Of a stretch of 64,000 nucleotides of DNA, positions 12,001 through 21,787 are shown piece by piece. This DNA comes from Strigamia acuminata (Eukaryota > Arthropoda > Chilopoda > Geophilomorpha > Linotaeniidae). Every line of letters begins with the position of its first letter. Positions within the stretch are counted from its first letter, which is position 1. The notes beneath the pieces are model-generated. The model did not search any database. It was not told the origin of the DNA and saw nothing but the letters and a program-made list of their open reading frames with translations. Made by a program: the position numbers and the translations under genes. The DNA lies in assembly GCA_949358305.1 (NCBI GenBank), contig OX442314.1, positions 32,669,608 through 32,733,607 on the forward strand, in the 5' to 3' direction.

Positions 12001-15000
12001 CGGTTCACCTAAAAAACTTTGACAAGTTCCTGCTCACGTTTTTGAAAGCCGGGTTGACCCTGAATCAAAGGAAATGTTGCTTTCTCCAAAAGGTCGTACA
12101 ATTCCTTGGTTTTAATATTTCGAAGAATGGCATTTCCCCCATCGATTCTAAACTCGCTCCTTTAAGTGAGGCGACTCGCCCATCTGACGTGTTGTCGTTG
12201 AAGTCTTTTTTGGGCCTTGTAAATTATTATGGTCGCTTCATCGCGAATCTTTCCTCCCTGCTTGAGCCATTGTATCGTTTGACTCGAGATGACATCAAAT
12301 GGGAATGGAAAGAGGAGCATGAATCGGCTTGGAAAGCGGTTAAAGTCGCAGTGTCTGTTGAGTCGGCACTGGCGCATTTTGACCAAACCAAAAAGTTGTT
12401 TTTAACAGTTGACGCCTCTCCAGTTGGAGTTGGTGCTTTTCTCTCCCATTTAGGTCCAGATGGCGTCCACAAACCGATTGCTTTTGCCAGTTCGTTGTTG
12501 GCATTTCATTCAGGGAATTTTACCCCAAATAATTAATTATGCACCAACACATATCTGGCTAAAGAAGTAAAGAGGATACATTTATTTTGGATGGACCTGA
12601 TGGCGTTCTACACTATTGGTATGATTTTCACCCATCACCACATCTATTTTTTGCTGGTGGGTGAATAATAATTTGGGATGAAATTGCTCTGAATGAAATG
12701 TCAAATCTTGCAGTTGTTACACCAAATTCTGCATTTGTTTCACACTTTCTGAAGCAATATGCTACTCTTCTTCCATTTAGAGATGAAATTAATGTTCCAA
12801 TGTTTGAATTTCACCAAATAATGCACCTACCCATGCTAAAGACAACACCAAATAATCTAAAATATTTAGTTAATTCAATGGCAAATAGGTTCATTATAGT
12901 TATTAGAACGAATTGGAAGCATACCAGACATTAGAAATGAAAATTGGTTATATTTTTGATGATTTACAGCACATGGTCTCAAACTTTTTTCCAGCATAAA
13001 TGACATTTTTTGAACAATTTTTTTCATTTCTTAAATTTGATTTGAGTTATTGTCTTATAATTTTAAACAATGCTTCATTGTCATGATATAAACCTGTAAA
13101 TAAAATTTCAAGCCAAAATTTGACTTGCAACCAAGAAACCTGTAGTGGTCTCAAACTTTTTTCCACCACTGTATTTGTTTGGCCGTAAATTCTTCTTGCG
13201 CACCGACCACAAACCCCTTGTTTCAATTTTTGGAGACAAGAAGGGGTGCAACCAGGTTGTGGCAGCGAGGCTACACTGCTGGGCAGTTTTTCTCTCTGCC
13301 AACGACTACGTCATTGAGCACGTGCCCGCTGCAGACAATGCTGTCGCTGACGGCTTGTCCCGAAATCCGCAACCAGTTGTTGATGGCAAAGAAGACTTAG
13401 AAATTTGAATTAATTCGAAATTTTCAGCATCTATTACAGATTTTCCGATGTCCACCGCTTCTTTGACGGCTGCTTATGCAGCTGATGAGGTGCTGCAGTC
13501 TGTTCTGCACCACGTCAGAACGGGATGGGAATCGAGATCATCAAACTTGGATTCATTTTTCAAGCACCGTGAATCGTTTTCAACTTATCAAAATTTTTTA
13601 TTTTTATCTGATAGGTTAGTCATTCCTTCTGCTGTTCAGCGCTCAGTTCTCACCGAACTCCACGCTGGCCATTACGGTATTGTCCGTACTAAATCGTTGG
13701 CGCGAGCCACGGTTTGGTGGCCTGGAATCGATGCAGACATCGAGCGCACAGTCAAAAGTTGTGATATATGCCAGCGAAGCCTGCCCGATCCACCAAAGTC
13801 TAACACCATCAAGTGGCCTGTCCCTGATCAGGTGTGGGGTCGTGTGCACCTGGATTTTGCTGGTCCCTTCCACAATTCGATGTTTTTGCTCGCTGTAGAC
13901 GCTAAGTCCAAATGGTGTGAAGTTCGCGCGATGTCAACAACCACAGCTGTCGCCACCATTGCTGTCGTGAAGTCTTGGTTCGAGTGCCACGGATTGCCGT
14001 TACATTTAAACACCGACAATGGACCTCAGTTCACATCATAAGAGTTCCGAAAATTTTTGGCAGTCAACGGTATTCGTCACACTCTTTCGCCGCCGTACCA
14101 TCCTGCTACAAATGTTGCCGTCGAGGGGTTTGTGAAAACCTTCAAAAATCAGGTAGACAAGTTGTTGGCTGTCAGATTTTCGTTGTCAGACGCTGTGTTG
14201 CATTTTCTTGCGTCGTACCGCTCTACACCGCATGCCACAACTAAAGTCTCACCTGCATTTGCGTTGACAAATCGGGAAATGCGCTCCAGACTGCATCTTT
14301 TAAACCCGAGGTTGTTGCCCGACACTGGACACACTGAGACGCCACGCCTCTTTGAAGTAGAAGAATTGGTGTTCGCTCGAAATTATCGAGGCACCAAACG
14401 TTGGGTTCCTGGTATTGTTCGTCGCAAAACGTCCTCCACTACGTACGACATCGAGGTCGCATTGGACGTTATTTGGAGCCGTCACGTGGATCAGTTGCAC
14501 CCGCGCTTGGCTGGTGCAAAATTGCCTCATATTGAGGGGAAGGATTGCGGAAGTTCGCTTCTTTCTTTGCTGCCCATTCCACAACCGACAGTTCCACCTG
14601 TGAATATGAACATTCCACCAATTATACCTGCTCCACTCGTTACACCAGCACCAACTGTAGTGCCACAAACCAATGCTCAGGTTCCCGCTCCTCAGTTACC
14701 TGCTCGTGCGCTGTCACCGCCTGCTGTTGCCGGCTCGAGTACCGCGCCTCCACCTGCCCGCAGTCCACGTCCTGTGCGTACCAAAAGACCACCGGATTTT
14801 TATGGCTATCCAGTGGACAAGTGATTTCTGTGTTATTTTTATTGAATAATTCTTAATTGTATTTGTGTTTAAATTCAATGTTTTTATTAATCCATTCATT
14901 ACAGTTGTTTAATTACTAATTGTTTATTATCGTACCTTGTTTACTTAACATATTTTGTTAGTTTTATCTTTTGTAATTGGTGTTTGTCCCAATTAGAAGG

Positions 15001-18000
15001 GATATTGGAGTGTTCAACTCCATTGGTCAGTTTGACCATTTTGTTTTGTATGACGCACTGACCCCAGCGCCACCTATCTTAACTTTTTAATATAATTCAC
15101 TTATACTAATTCGTTAACCAACATGGTCATTCTTTTTGCCTCTCCAACATAATCAACGTTCACCAGCTCGAGAAACACAATACTACTCATGTGCTTATAC
15201 AGTGCCGTGAAGACACGCCACACCGGCAACCGGCCCGTCACGCACAAGGAGGCATCCCCATGTATGACGTGGTCAGTTGGCCTTAATTATTCTGCCATGT
15301 TTACCCTTACGGCCCATGCAATCTCTCGTGGAAGCCGGTGGAGAGCAGGTCACATCAATGAACACTACAATTGGAAAGACCTGGGAACACTGACCCTTAG
15401 ACAACTTATAATAACAGCCATTGAATGCAGCCTCTTGAGTCATTCTTTATTCTCGTTGTATTGTGACTGGGCTGTGGCCTTACCCGTGCAGTAGGGGGAT
15501 TTGCTGTACGGGAGGGACGCATACATCACATAAATAACAAGACAGGGACTCAGATTGTTGGGTTTTGGCCTTTAATCGTTGTCTAGGGGTTGGGTCACCT
15601 ATCTTACTGTGTGGCTGTGCTTTTAGGCACGCTACACCGGCATCCAACCCGTCACACACGGCGTGAGCCCCATGGCTGACGTGGTCGGTTGCGTTGGACG
15701 AACCTGTATGACCCATGCAGCCACTCATGGTACTGCAGCAGTAATCTCAACCTGCCACTGAGTGTCACAGAGGTGAATGGTGAGAGGAGCAGAGTTGGCA
15801 GTTGTCTCTGCCATTGTTAGGACCGTGGCATCTCACCCTGGCACGTCTTCACCCTTGGCTCTCTCAGTAACGTCTCCCTCTCAACACACCACCCAGCTCT
15901 TACCTCCCCTGCTAGGCCGGTCCACTCTTCCGTGAAGTGGACGGCTAGGGTGTGTGGAGTGACGTAGGCCACTAGGGTGGCCAAACGGTCACAGTATGGT
16001 TGAGGGAAGTATGCTGTGATTAGATGTAGGGGTGGTCTTTAGGTTTGTACTGTGAAGTACAACTTATATCTCATACAGGCCCAAACAGAAAGTAATAACC
16101 AAAGAGAAAATACTGAGAATAGTAATCGACTTAACGTCAACAAAGAAATCATTAAATACAGTCTCTTGTGCTCATTTCTATCAATGTGTTGTGCGTCCGG
16201 GCCTGTTTATGCATTCCTATGCGCTATTTGTGTCCGTCCGTTCTCACAACATGACAGTTTCATTGGTAATCTGTTGTGGGATGAGGTTGAGTGATGGTTT
16301 TTTGCGGTGTCAAGTACACTCCTATCCCCATACTTGCCCAAAGCAAATTAATAACCAAAAAAGAAAATAGTTAAAACGATAATTGAACACAAGTTAACTA
16401 CGAAATCATCTTGATTTTTATAGGTTGCAAAAAAAAAAATATTCGGTTTTCACTTCAAAGTTTTAGAAATGTTTGATCACGTATTGGAGAAATTCAGTAA
16501 CATTTGGTAAAGTTTTTGTTGCTTGGTAAACTATACTTGGTTAACAAAAACCTTTCTACATTTCTAGCTCAATAGTAAATATTACCATTAAGCATGACGA
16601 TAATAAACTTAAAAATCTGAAAAAGAAAGTAAGTGTGTTAATTAATACTAATTTATATAAGTAATTTTGCACGAGGTTACTATTCCTTATGTGGTTAGTA
16701 CAGGATAGCTGGAAGTACAGTCGGTTCCAATAAGTTGAGACTACCCTGAAGTTTATGTGAGCAAATTTATTTTGTCACAATTATAAACGAGAAAAAAAGC
16801 AAACAAACTGGCTTGGCAGATTGAAATCTGAATAAAGAATCAATTACCGTTTATAATCTCTCCTACCGGCAACAATGGTTTAACAAAGGGAATCATGTTT
16901 AGCGTTAATTATTCAAGTCAGAAATCTAGTTTACAGAATACAGACATCTGGCATTTAAGTAAAACTCATAAAATAATTATCACAAACATGCTTTTGTTCA
17001 ATACAAACTATACAGGGTGTATCAGAATTCATGTTACACAGAAACAGGGGGTATAGAGGGGGACCAGGAGATCACATTTCCACTAATCAAAAATTCCAAA
17101 AAAAATTTCCCACATGGTTACAACCCCAAAAACAATGTAAGATTTCAAATAGCGTGTCAAGCATATCGTCCACATTTGCCAGGTTTTAGCGCAATTCTCA
17201 AATAAAAAAATACAAATTTATCATTTTAATGTTAAAGAATCACAAAAAAAATCCATTAATCCAGGAAAACTAAAACAAATCATTTATGTAAAAGATTAAT
17301 TTCCTTAAATTATTTACCAACCTGTGCATTGTGCACATGTTGGACATGTAGAGCATCTCTTGTAATAAACTTCTGCTGTTGGCTATCGAATGTGTCTTTA
17401 TTCGAGAATTACGCTTTAACCTGGCAAATGTTGGCGATATGCGTGAGGCGCGATATTTGAAATCTTCCATTGTTTTTAGGGATGTAACCATGTGAAATTT
17501 TTTTTTGGAATTTTTGATTGGTGGAAATGTGATCTCCTGCTCCCCCTCTATACCCCCTGTTTCTGTGTAACATGAATTCTGATACACCCTGTATGTGTTA
17601 CCTCTATCTTAATTTTAAAATAAATAACATAAATGAAAATAATTTAAGTTATTAGTGAGTTTGCGGTTGCCAATTGTTCCTTATAATTATGAGTTACAAG
17701 CTCATAATTATAAAAATGGACTTATAACATAACGTAACTCCTCAACTTTTACACTATTTTGTAAAATAAGGGAGCCAATCAGACCGCTTAACACTATTTG
17801 AAGCTCCTCCCACTATTGCAAATGGCGCTGATGGTGCTAAAGAAATTCAAAATGGCTGCCTGACCTGTTTCAACAATCAGCCTCAATCACAATTTCTTTC
17901 TGCCATCGAAGGATAGAAACAACTAAAATCATTCCAGGCAAGCAAATAAATAAACTAGAAGACAATTTCATGTCTGAAAACTGTCAAATTAGTAAAACTA

Positions 18001-20631
18001 CAGATTTTCATATTCTTTTGCATAGGGATTTGTTCTACCATTACATGGTATTTTTAAGTATAATTTATAAAATATATTTATTGTACCGCAAGTGCCTATT
18101 TTAAAAAGGAATTATAATTATAATTATGAGCTTGTAACTCATAATTATAAGGAACAATTGGCAACCGCAAACTCACTATTATCATTGTGAGTGTTCGGAC
18201 GGACGCCACGTGGTCTGGGGAGGACCGCGAGGCGCTGGACGCAACACACACGATGATAAAATCCACGAAATACACAAGACACAAGTTTAGGTTTTGGTTA
18301 TTGCTTTATTGTTGTCTAGGGGTATGATATGGTGTCTCAAGGTGTATTTCCCAAATGTAATAGCGGTTTTGCCGCTATTTCTGATTGACCACGTGTCACG
18401 GCAATCGGTAGATCGCCATGACACGCGAGATCGGTTATTGCAGTTTGTGCCGCGTCGTCGCAACGTTCTTTAGAAACGTGCGGCGAACACGGCGTGTTGG
18501 ACGCTCAGGTCCCGACCGGCGACAGCATTGCTGCGTCGGTCCTTCAGGTCTCTCTCGTGATCAGCATTGGGAAGAAGGTCGGAAAGCGACCGTTCGCCAT
18601 GCTGGTCAAGATTCAACTGTTTGGGCTACTGCGGGGCCCACCACTTCCGGAAGGGGCACTTCCGGTTCCCAATTGGCCGGAGCCAATGACCAACAGCTCC
18701 ACCTGGTGCGGGGGACCGCGCCAGGTTGCGCAGGAGAAACACGAGGTGCGCGAGAGCTTGAAAGTGCCGTGTGTCGCAGTGAAGTGACACAGGCTGAGTG
18801 AACAGCTGGTCACATCATAACATTACTTACAAGTTAGGCATATGCTAAGTTATGTTATGATAATAACTGAGCTCATGCCTGCCCATTCACTAGAAGGCAG
18901 TAGCTAGTTTGGGAACTCTAGAAAAACTGACCTTAATGGGAAGCTTCTGTTACTAAGTTAACTCTTCTTCCCCCTGTTAACTTCAATAGCTCAAACCGAT
19001 TACATCACAGTGGCAAACGCCATCTGTTGAGATTTTATTACACTCTACCAGCTGATATGGAGTGCAGAAGTCTGCCAATTCACGATATCGCTTAAACACG
19101 AGACAAAATCATTTTCTCTAGAAATTCTGTATGAAATTGATTTTAATCCAAAGAAATTGCACACTTGAAAATATGTTAACACACAACATTTATTAGAATT
19201 TATTTTTTATTCAACTTGCCTATTCTTTTATCAGCAATATGACTTCGTCAGAACGATAATTGGAATGACTGCAGAACGTGTGCTGAATTTCGACTTTGTC
19301 AATACTCCGATCGACAGAGAGACATTTGCATTCGTCATGCGACAAGACAGTGTCATCAGAGAATACTTATGGTTGACATTTTTTAAACCGTTTTCTATGG
19401 TTGTTTGGTTGTGTATTTTAGCTACTTATTTCTTGATCGCGCTATCCCTTGCTTCGATCACCCACAACCACAAAAGCAAACCCTCAACTTCAGGTAAAGA
19501 CACCAATGAGATTACTAATCAATTTACAAGTCATGTTTGCCATCAATTACAAATAATTTTTATTGTACGTTAAAGCTTATACTGTTACTGGAACGGAAAA
19601 CTTGTTTCGTTTGCTAATCATTTCAAGCTACAGTCTGGTACTATATGCATCACTCACTGTTACAACATCACGCCTGCAATACAACAGCATTCAAGACGTA
19701 TTGTTAGACGACAGAGTCAATCTTTACGCTTATGGAGTGACGTTACCTTACAAGCTCATTAAGGTAATGGATAGAAATGTCAAAACACCTCTTGACTTGA
19801 ATTGTTACACTATTAAAATATCAAAAAGTGCCTGTTAAACATACTTACTGTATGCGGTTAAGAATGCAATATTTTTATGCCTTTTTTTTGTTGGAATTCT
19901 GCACCCAAGTAGAGTTTAGTACAGACCAACAAATGAAAGTGTATGGATTTGAAATTTGTAGGTGGTACAGTACTTGTAATAGGATAGTATGTTCTTATTT
20001 TTCTATGGCAGAAGGCAGAAACAAATCTTACACGGCAAATTTGGCATCGGATGGAAAAAAGTCCCGGAGAAGGAAACATTTCCTTCACTGATGCTCCAAA
20101 AATACTTTCGATGAACCAAAATGCCATCATCGACGTGTACAATATCCTCAAACAGGTGTTCGGACAAAACTGTATGTTTAGTTTTATAAAAATTCCCGTT
20201 GGGGATTTTTCAGGTTATTTCATTTTTAATAAAAAATCCAAATATGTTGAGTTATTTAATCAGAAGTGAGTACTGTCGTAGTAAATTTGTGAAGGTTTTA
20301 AAATTCAACTTCAATTATACGTTTTAGCATTTTGAACCTAAACGAAAAAGGAATCGGAAAAAGACTCGACGATAAATACAAAACATCAACATTTTGCGAA
20401 ACAGGAAATTATGACTGCAAACCCATCTCTATTTACCACACAATCACAGCATTTCTGATTTTAATTGGAGGAGTTTCCTGCTCTGGAATTATATTTCTCG
20501 TGGAATTTCTTTATCGGAACAAGTTTGAAACTGACAGTGTGCGCACAAATTCAAATCCACCTGTTATCGTAGCAACTGAGAGCGTAGAAGCTGAACCTGA
20601 CTCATGTCATGTCTTTGTTTCAACAAGTTAA
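6053..20631 (+). CDS. Ionotropic-receptor-like gene 1 (multi-exon; exon 6 not found)
   Basis: Exons inferred from GT-AG sites, phase and comparison with gene 2: 6053-6113, 6194-6322, 6387-6529, 8016-8186, 8971-9126, [exon 6 missing], 16424-16506, 16568-16628, 19235-19493, 19576-19763, 20012-20265, 20328-20631. Phases join without stops and predict about 602 residues. The product resembles arthropod variant ionotropic glutamate receptors: a signal peptide (VLRVCFVCFFSGFIG), an N-terminal extracellular region, an S1 half with AERVLNFDFV, M1 (PFSMVVWLCILATYF), M3 (SSYSLVLYASLTV), an S2 half with LNEKGIGKRLDDKY, and M4 (AFLILIGGVSCSGII). Such proteins sit in the plasma membrane and usually sense chemicals. 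An ATG at 6035 is also in frame, but gene 2 has ACG there, so I chose the shared ATG at 6053. The missing exon 6 carries the start of the ligand-binding domain in gene 2; because that exon is 111 nt and phase 0, its loss would keep the frame. Functionality is therefore uncertain. Introns 5 and 8 are filled with mobile elements. Confidence 0.72.
6923..7519. mobile_element. Inverted-repeat MITE inside solo LTR 1
   Basis: Terminal inverted repeats of about 31 bp begin CCTAGGACGATT and end AATCGTCCTAGG. A 5-bp direct repeat TTCGA flanks it (6918-6922 and 7520-7524). There is no coding capacity. The superfamily is not assigned. It contains a smaller MITE at 7196-7348. Confidence 0.75.
7196..7348. 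mobile_element. Tc1/mariner-type MITE nested in the 6923-7519 element
   Basis: 153 bp bounded by TA on both sides (7194-7195, 7349-7350). Termini are CCGTACTGCCTC and GAGGCAGTACGG. The interior holds GC-rich inverted motifs around AACGCCGG. A TA target duplication with inverted ends fits a Tc1/mariner-type non-autonomous element. Confidence 0.72.
8254..8724. mobile_element. piggyBac-like MITE in intron 4 of gene 1
   Basis: 471 bp flanked by TTAA (8250-8253 and 8725-8728), with inverted ends CTTTCCCATAGCCA and TGGCTATGGGAAGG. Gene 2 has a single TTAA at the equivalent place (26716-26719), giving a clean empty site. TTAA targeting is characteristic of piggyBac transposases. The interior includes an inverted pair around TTCTGCGCATGTGCA (about 8522) and TGCACATGCGCAGAA (about 8637). 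No transposase is encoded. Confidence 0.82.
9127..9756 (+). other. Intron 5 of gene 1: exon-6-like relic and old LTR fragment
   Basis: Near 9400-9450 is a sequence also found at about 27190-27240 whose first 40 bases or so resemble exon 6 of gene 2 (51084 on). In the exon frame it reads KAEWCKCVTKGP and then meets a stop in both copies, so it is a relic, not a usable exon. From about 9605 to 9756 is part of an old TGTGAC-family LTR, interrupted by the Gypsy-1 insertion and resuming at 15183. Confidence 0.5.
9757..9933 (+). repeat. Gypsy-1 5' LTR
   Basis: 177 bp, starting TGGAGTGTTC and ending AACACAATA, followed directly by TTGGCGACGAGAATGG, the expected site of a primer-binding sequence. 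I do not assign the tRNA. Confidence 0.9.
10126..11547 (+). CDS. Gypsy-1 Gag and protease region
   Basis: This open frame encodes the Gag-like and aspartic protease portion of the retrotransposon polyprotein. The first ATG is at 10126. A helical Gag domain occupies roughly the first 190 residues. Two zinc knuckles follow near residues 225-265 (CSSCGRNGHSRETC and CYGCGKTSHIRPVC). The protease centre is LDTGASASII around residue 320. The frame ends at a TGA overlapping the ATG of the next frame (ATGA at 11544-11547), just where RT should begin. Related elements usually carry Gag-Pol in one or two long frames. The overlap could mimic a recoding site, but its place inside the start of RT makes a frameshift mutation more likely. 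Confidence 0.88.
   Translation: MSIKGTPKEYDPTDDWELYCMRMTSIFKCNKIEDDEEKVHTLLSYVGMPTFKQLVTLAAPKTPAEVKYADLIALMQKNVRPKPLVLAEIRRFHHRDRLQREKVLEYSLALQELAQNCKFTDKADELRNRFLCGLNNEQVQQALTLKENLTFDEAVEFAASAEISRKEFSEIAAKPALSAPVHKVNDFKPRHNNKKWGGKRSTKDTSSFTAPQHSSRKQGNGSACSSCGRNGHSRETCWFKDAKCYGCGKTSHIRPVCRSLTQHNAPTHSVGVLDDLTFYRVQTHHKQVVNSVHLPRVHPVFVTVRIDGFDLDMELDTGASASIISLDIYLKHFSRFPLQTIPCGMTTFTGQQIPMERIIEVPVVYKNRNFLLPLCIARDGPVPLLGRGRLCMFGLLSKTAEAVGAKINKVDTIAPEAAVLDATTQKELDAVLLKHELIFRDEIGCLNTSQAHIDINPTVQPIFLKAYPVPKSP
11544..12536 (+). pseudogene. Gypsy-1 reverse transcriptase and start of RNase H (interrupted)
   Basis: The sequence starts with the RT fingers (ELERLRSLGIITPV), continues through SILDMTSAYNQIEL, and has the catalytic box as FIDD. 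It then enters the connection and RNase H (FLTVDASPVGVGAFLS). The frame is lost soon after AFASSLLAFHSGNF, where a Tc1-like element has inserted. RNase H resumes at about 13168 with YLFGRKFFLRTDHKPL. RT copies element RNA into DNA and RNase H removes the template. The box carries Phe where Tyr or Phe is usual, so the site itself looks intact; the break is downstream. Confidence 0.88.
12515..13167 (+). mobile_element. Degenerate Tc1/mariner-like element inside Gypsy-1
   Basis: About 650 bp of AT-rich DNA splits the Gypsy-1 RNase H. Its right end (TTTTTTCCACCACTG before TA) looks like a Tc1-family terminal repeat; a second copy of TGGTCTCAAACTTTTTTCCA lies at 12974 in the same orientation. Translated fragments across several frames resemble the middle of a Tc1-type transposase, including a DGPDG box and a region ending TPNNLKYLVNSMANR. 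I could not find the left terminal repeat, so it is probably 5'-truncated. The boundary at 12515 is approximate. Confidence 0.6.
13168..14824 (+). pseudogene. Gypsy-1 RNase H end and integrase, with in-frame stops
   Basis: One frame runs from the RNase H end (TDHKPL, then VIEHVPAADNAVADGLSR) through the integrase: an HHCC zinc domain (HAGHYGIVRTKSLARATVWW, CDICQ), a catalytic core with HLDFAGP and TDNGPQF, and a C-terminal part of the type found in K02A2.6-like Gypsy elements. TGA at 13406-13408 and TAA at 14039-14041 interrupt it. The second lies right after the core Asp. The integrase glutamate is not obvious: the region YHPATNVAVEGFVKT keeps E in VEG. The proline-rich tail ends at 14824. 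The integrase would splice element DNA into the host, but this copy cannot be functional. Confidence 0.85.
15006..15182 (+). repeat. Gypsy-1 3' LTR
   Basis: 177 bp, same ends as the 5' LTR, preceded by a short purine-rich stretch (AGAAGGGATA) that can serve as polypurine tract. Confidence 0.9.
15183..15461. repeat. Old TGTGAC-family LTR fragment in intron 5 of gene 1
   Basis: This continues the fragment interrupted at 9756. It matches 27530-27760 in gene 2, so it predates the gene duplication. GC-rich core motifs such as ACGCCACACCGGCAACCGG and CCCGTCACGCAC recur in every family member in the window. Confidence 0.65.
15462..15993. mobile_element. Solo LTR 2 of the TGTGAC family
   Basis: 532 bp from TGTGACTGGG to CGGTCACA, flanked by the 4-bp direct repeat GTAT (15458-15461, 15994-15997). 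Gene 2 has a single GTAT at the matching place (about 28407), confirming the insertion. No internal region or second LTR is present. Confidence 0.8.
15994..16423. other. Intron 5 of gene 1, 3' part
   Basis: Two related stretches of about 70 bp (about 16075-16140 and 16330-16395) flank a 190-bp segment in direct orientation. The region from 16140 is also present before exon 7 of gene 2 (52083-52356). Open frames here shift between copies and look non-coding. Confidence 0.5.
16629..17012 (+). other. Intron 8 of gene 1, conserved with gene 2
   Basis: AT-rich intron DNA aligned with 52729-53105. No coding signal was seen. Confidence 0.55.
17013..17591. mobile_element. Long-TIR MITE in intron 8 of gene 1
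   Basis: 579 bp with inverted arms of about 190-200 bp, starting CAGGGTGTATCAGAATTC and ending with its complement. It is flanked by TA (17011-17012, 17592-17593). Gene 2 has one TA at the same place (about 53104), an exact empty site. Open frames in the arms are mirror images and not genes. TA duplication suggests the Tc1/mariner superfamily. Confidence 0.85.
17655..18176. mobile_element. TIR MITE with TATTA target duplication
   Basis: 522 bp with inverted ends of about 58 bp starting GTGAGTTTGCGGTTGCC. The direct repeat TATTA flanks it (17650-17654, 18177-18181). The site is empty in gene 2 (about 53159), where it lies in a natural palindrome. It has no coding capacity and the superfamily is unassigned. 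Confidence 0.82.
18186..18814. mobile_element. Solo LTR 3 of the TGTGA family
   Basis: 629 bp, GC-rich compared with its surroundings, from TGTGAGTG to TGGTCACA with TCAT on both sides (18182-18185, 18815-18818). Gene 2 has a single TCAT at the equivalent position (about 53165). It shares TTTATTGTTGTCTAGGGG with the other members. A 127-codon frame at 18418-18801 is a by-product of its GC content. Confidence 0.78.
18815..19234 (+). other. Intron 8 of gene 1, 3' part
   Basis: Aligned with 53165-53593 of gene 2 and ending in the acceptor TTTTATCAG. No other feature was seen. Confidence 0.6.
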
Positions 20632-20637
20632 ACTCTT

Positions 20638-20643
20638 AATAAA
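20638..20643 (+). promoter_or_regulatory. Polyadenylation signal of receptor gene 1
   Basis: AATAAA lies 7 bases after the TAA stop of gene 1. Gene 2 has the same hexamer at the same place after its stop at 54972. Confidence 0.65.
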
Positions 20644-21129
20644 GCAACATTAATGGCCTATACTTACTCAAATGTAAAATAATAAATATTTTGACTGTAT
20701 TAGGGAGTTTCTACCCACATTTAGCAACTACTTTTGCACATATTAACAGAAACATCACACGGATGCTTCACAACATTTCTACTTGAGTGACATTTTTACA
20801 TTTTTAGATCTAGAATCAGACCTGTTAGAAATTAAAATTTTGTTTGGTTACCGGCCAATAAAATATATTGTATTCCCCTAATCTGTGTTCTCGGAGCTCA
20901 TTTCTACTGAATCGGTTAGGCCGATTTAGTTCATGAAAAGTTTATGAAAATTGTCAATTCCAGTTGGTGAAACCGACATGAACCAAGATGACGCTAAAAC
21001 CAGCATGAAACTATGAGACTATCAAAAGGTCTAGTAAGTGAGAAGAGTAACCGAAAAAAGAAAATTAGTTTTTGTACTTTTTTTTTATTCTACAGTTTTC
21101 GTATGGCGAGAATTGAACTTGAAAAAATA
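20644..21129. repeat. 3' flank of gene 1, duplicated after gene 2
   Basis: Matches 54985-55440 with scattered differences, then the copies part ways: here block B follows, while in the other copy a receptor pseudogene follows. Confidence 0.65.
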
Positions 21130-21546
21130 TTTGACTGTGGAGCGTGTTTGTCGAAGTTTAGTTATTTCTTCGCCAGATGGCGATACTCGGTTGACCTACA
21201 TGACAACATGGATGCAGCGAGATCGAGATCGACGAGTTCAACTTTAGCGGAAAGAGTAAAGATTTTTCATAGAAACTTGATCATACATTTCGTTATGTGA
21301 TGAAATATTCCGTCTTTTAGATTGACTGAGCTGCGTAGAATACATTTCAAGTCTCACGTGGCATTCAACCGAAGGAAGGGTTCAAAACTTGGTCGATTGA
21401 AATGACGTGTTAAAATGCAACTTGTGCTGATTGCTCGGGTAAGCAACAAAATTGATACGAAATCAAACATTATTCACAAATTACAGACTTTGGTCGTTTT
21501 TAATGACCAATGAAAATCAGAGCTGGATTTAAGTATTGCTAGGCCG
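21130..21546. repeat. Duplicated block B, copy 2
   Basis: Partner of 970-1375, with the same CGCCAGATGGCGATA motif and a GT-AG interval ending TCTTTTAG at about 21320. The downstream block has an in-frame stop here, which argues against a shared protein. Confidence 0.5.
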
Positions 21547-21787
21547 AATGCTGCGACAAATATGGGGCCTTTATCTGTCGTGAATAAGTATAGTCTATCG
21601 AATTACACGGAAACTTGAGATAATTTAGAGAACTGCACACCGTTTTTTCCGTGGGTTTCCAACATGATTCCTTTGCTGCTTGGTTTAAGTAAGAAATTTT
21701 CTGCCTGCATCTCCCGTTTGTAACCTCAAAGGCATATACAGTATTTCCATCTGTTCGATGTGTTAATCAACCACCTTGAAGCCACTA

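Larger units (their letters stand above)
9757..15182 (+). mobile_element. Gypsy-1: full-length but decayed Ty3/Gypsy LTR retrotransposon
   Basis: Two 177-bp LTRs bound it (9757-9933, 15006-15182). The flanks are CTACC (9752-9756) and CTACT (15183-15187), a 5-bp target duplication with one mismatch. The two LTRs differ at about 8 of 177 positions by my reading. Gag, protease, RT, RNase H and integrase appear in Gypsy order. The reading frame is broken by a frameshift, stop codons and a Tc1-like insertion, so it is inactive. It lies in intron 5 of gene 1 and is absent from gene 2. Confidence 0.93.

Noticed and set aside
18418-18801. 127-codon frame in GC-rich DNA
   Set aside because: Lies entirely inside solo LTR 3 and has no recognisable domain.
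19563-19838. 91-codon frame reading past the exon 10 donor
   Set aside because: The last codons are intron; the GTAATGG donor at 19764 and the phase of exon 11 support splicing.
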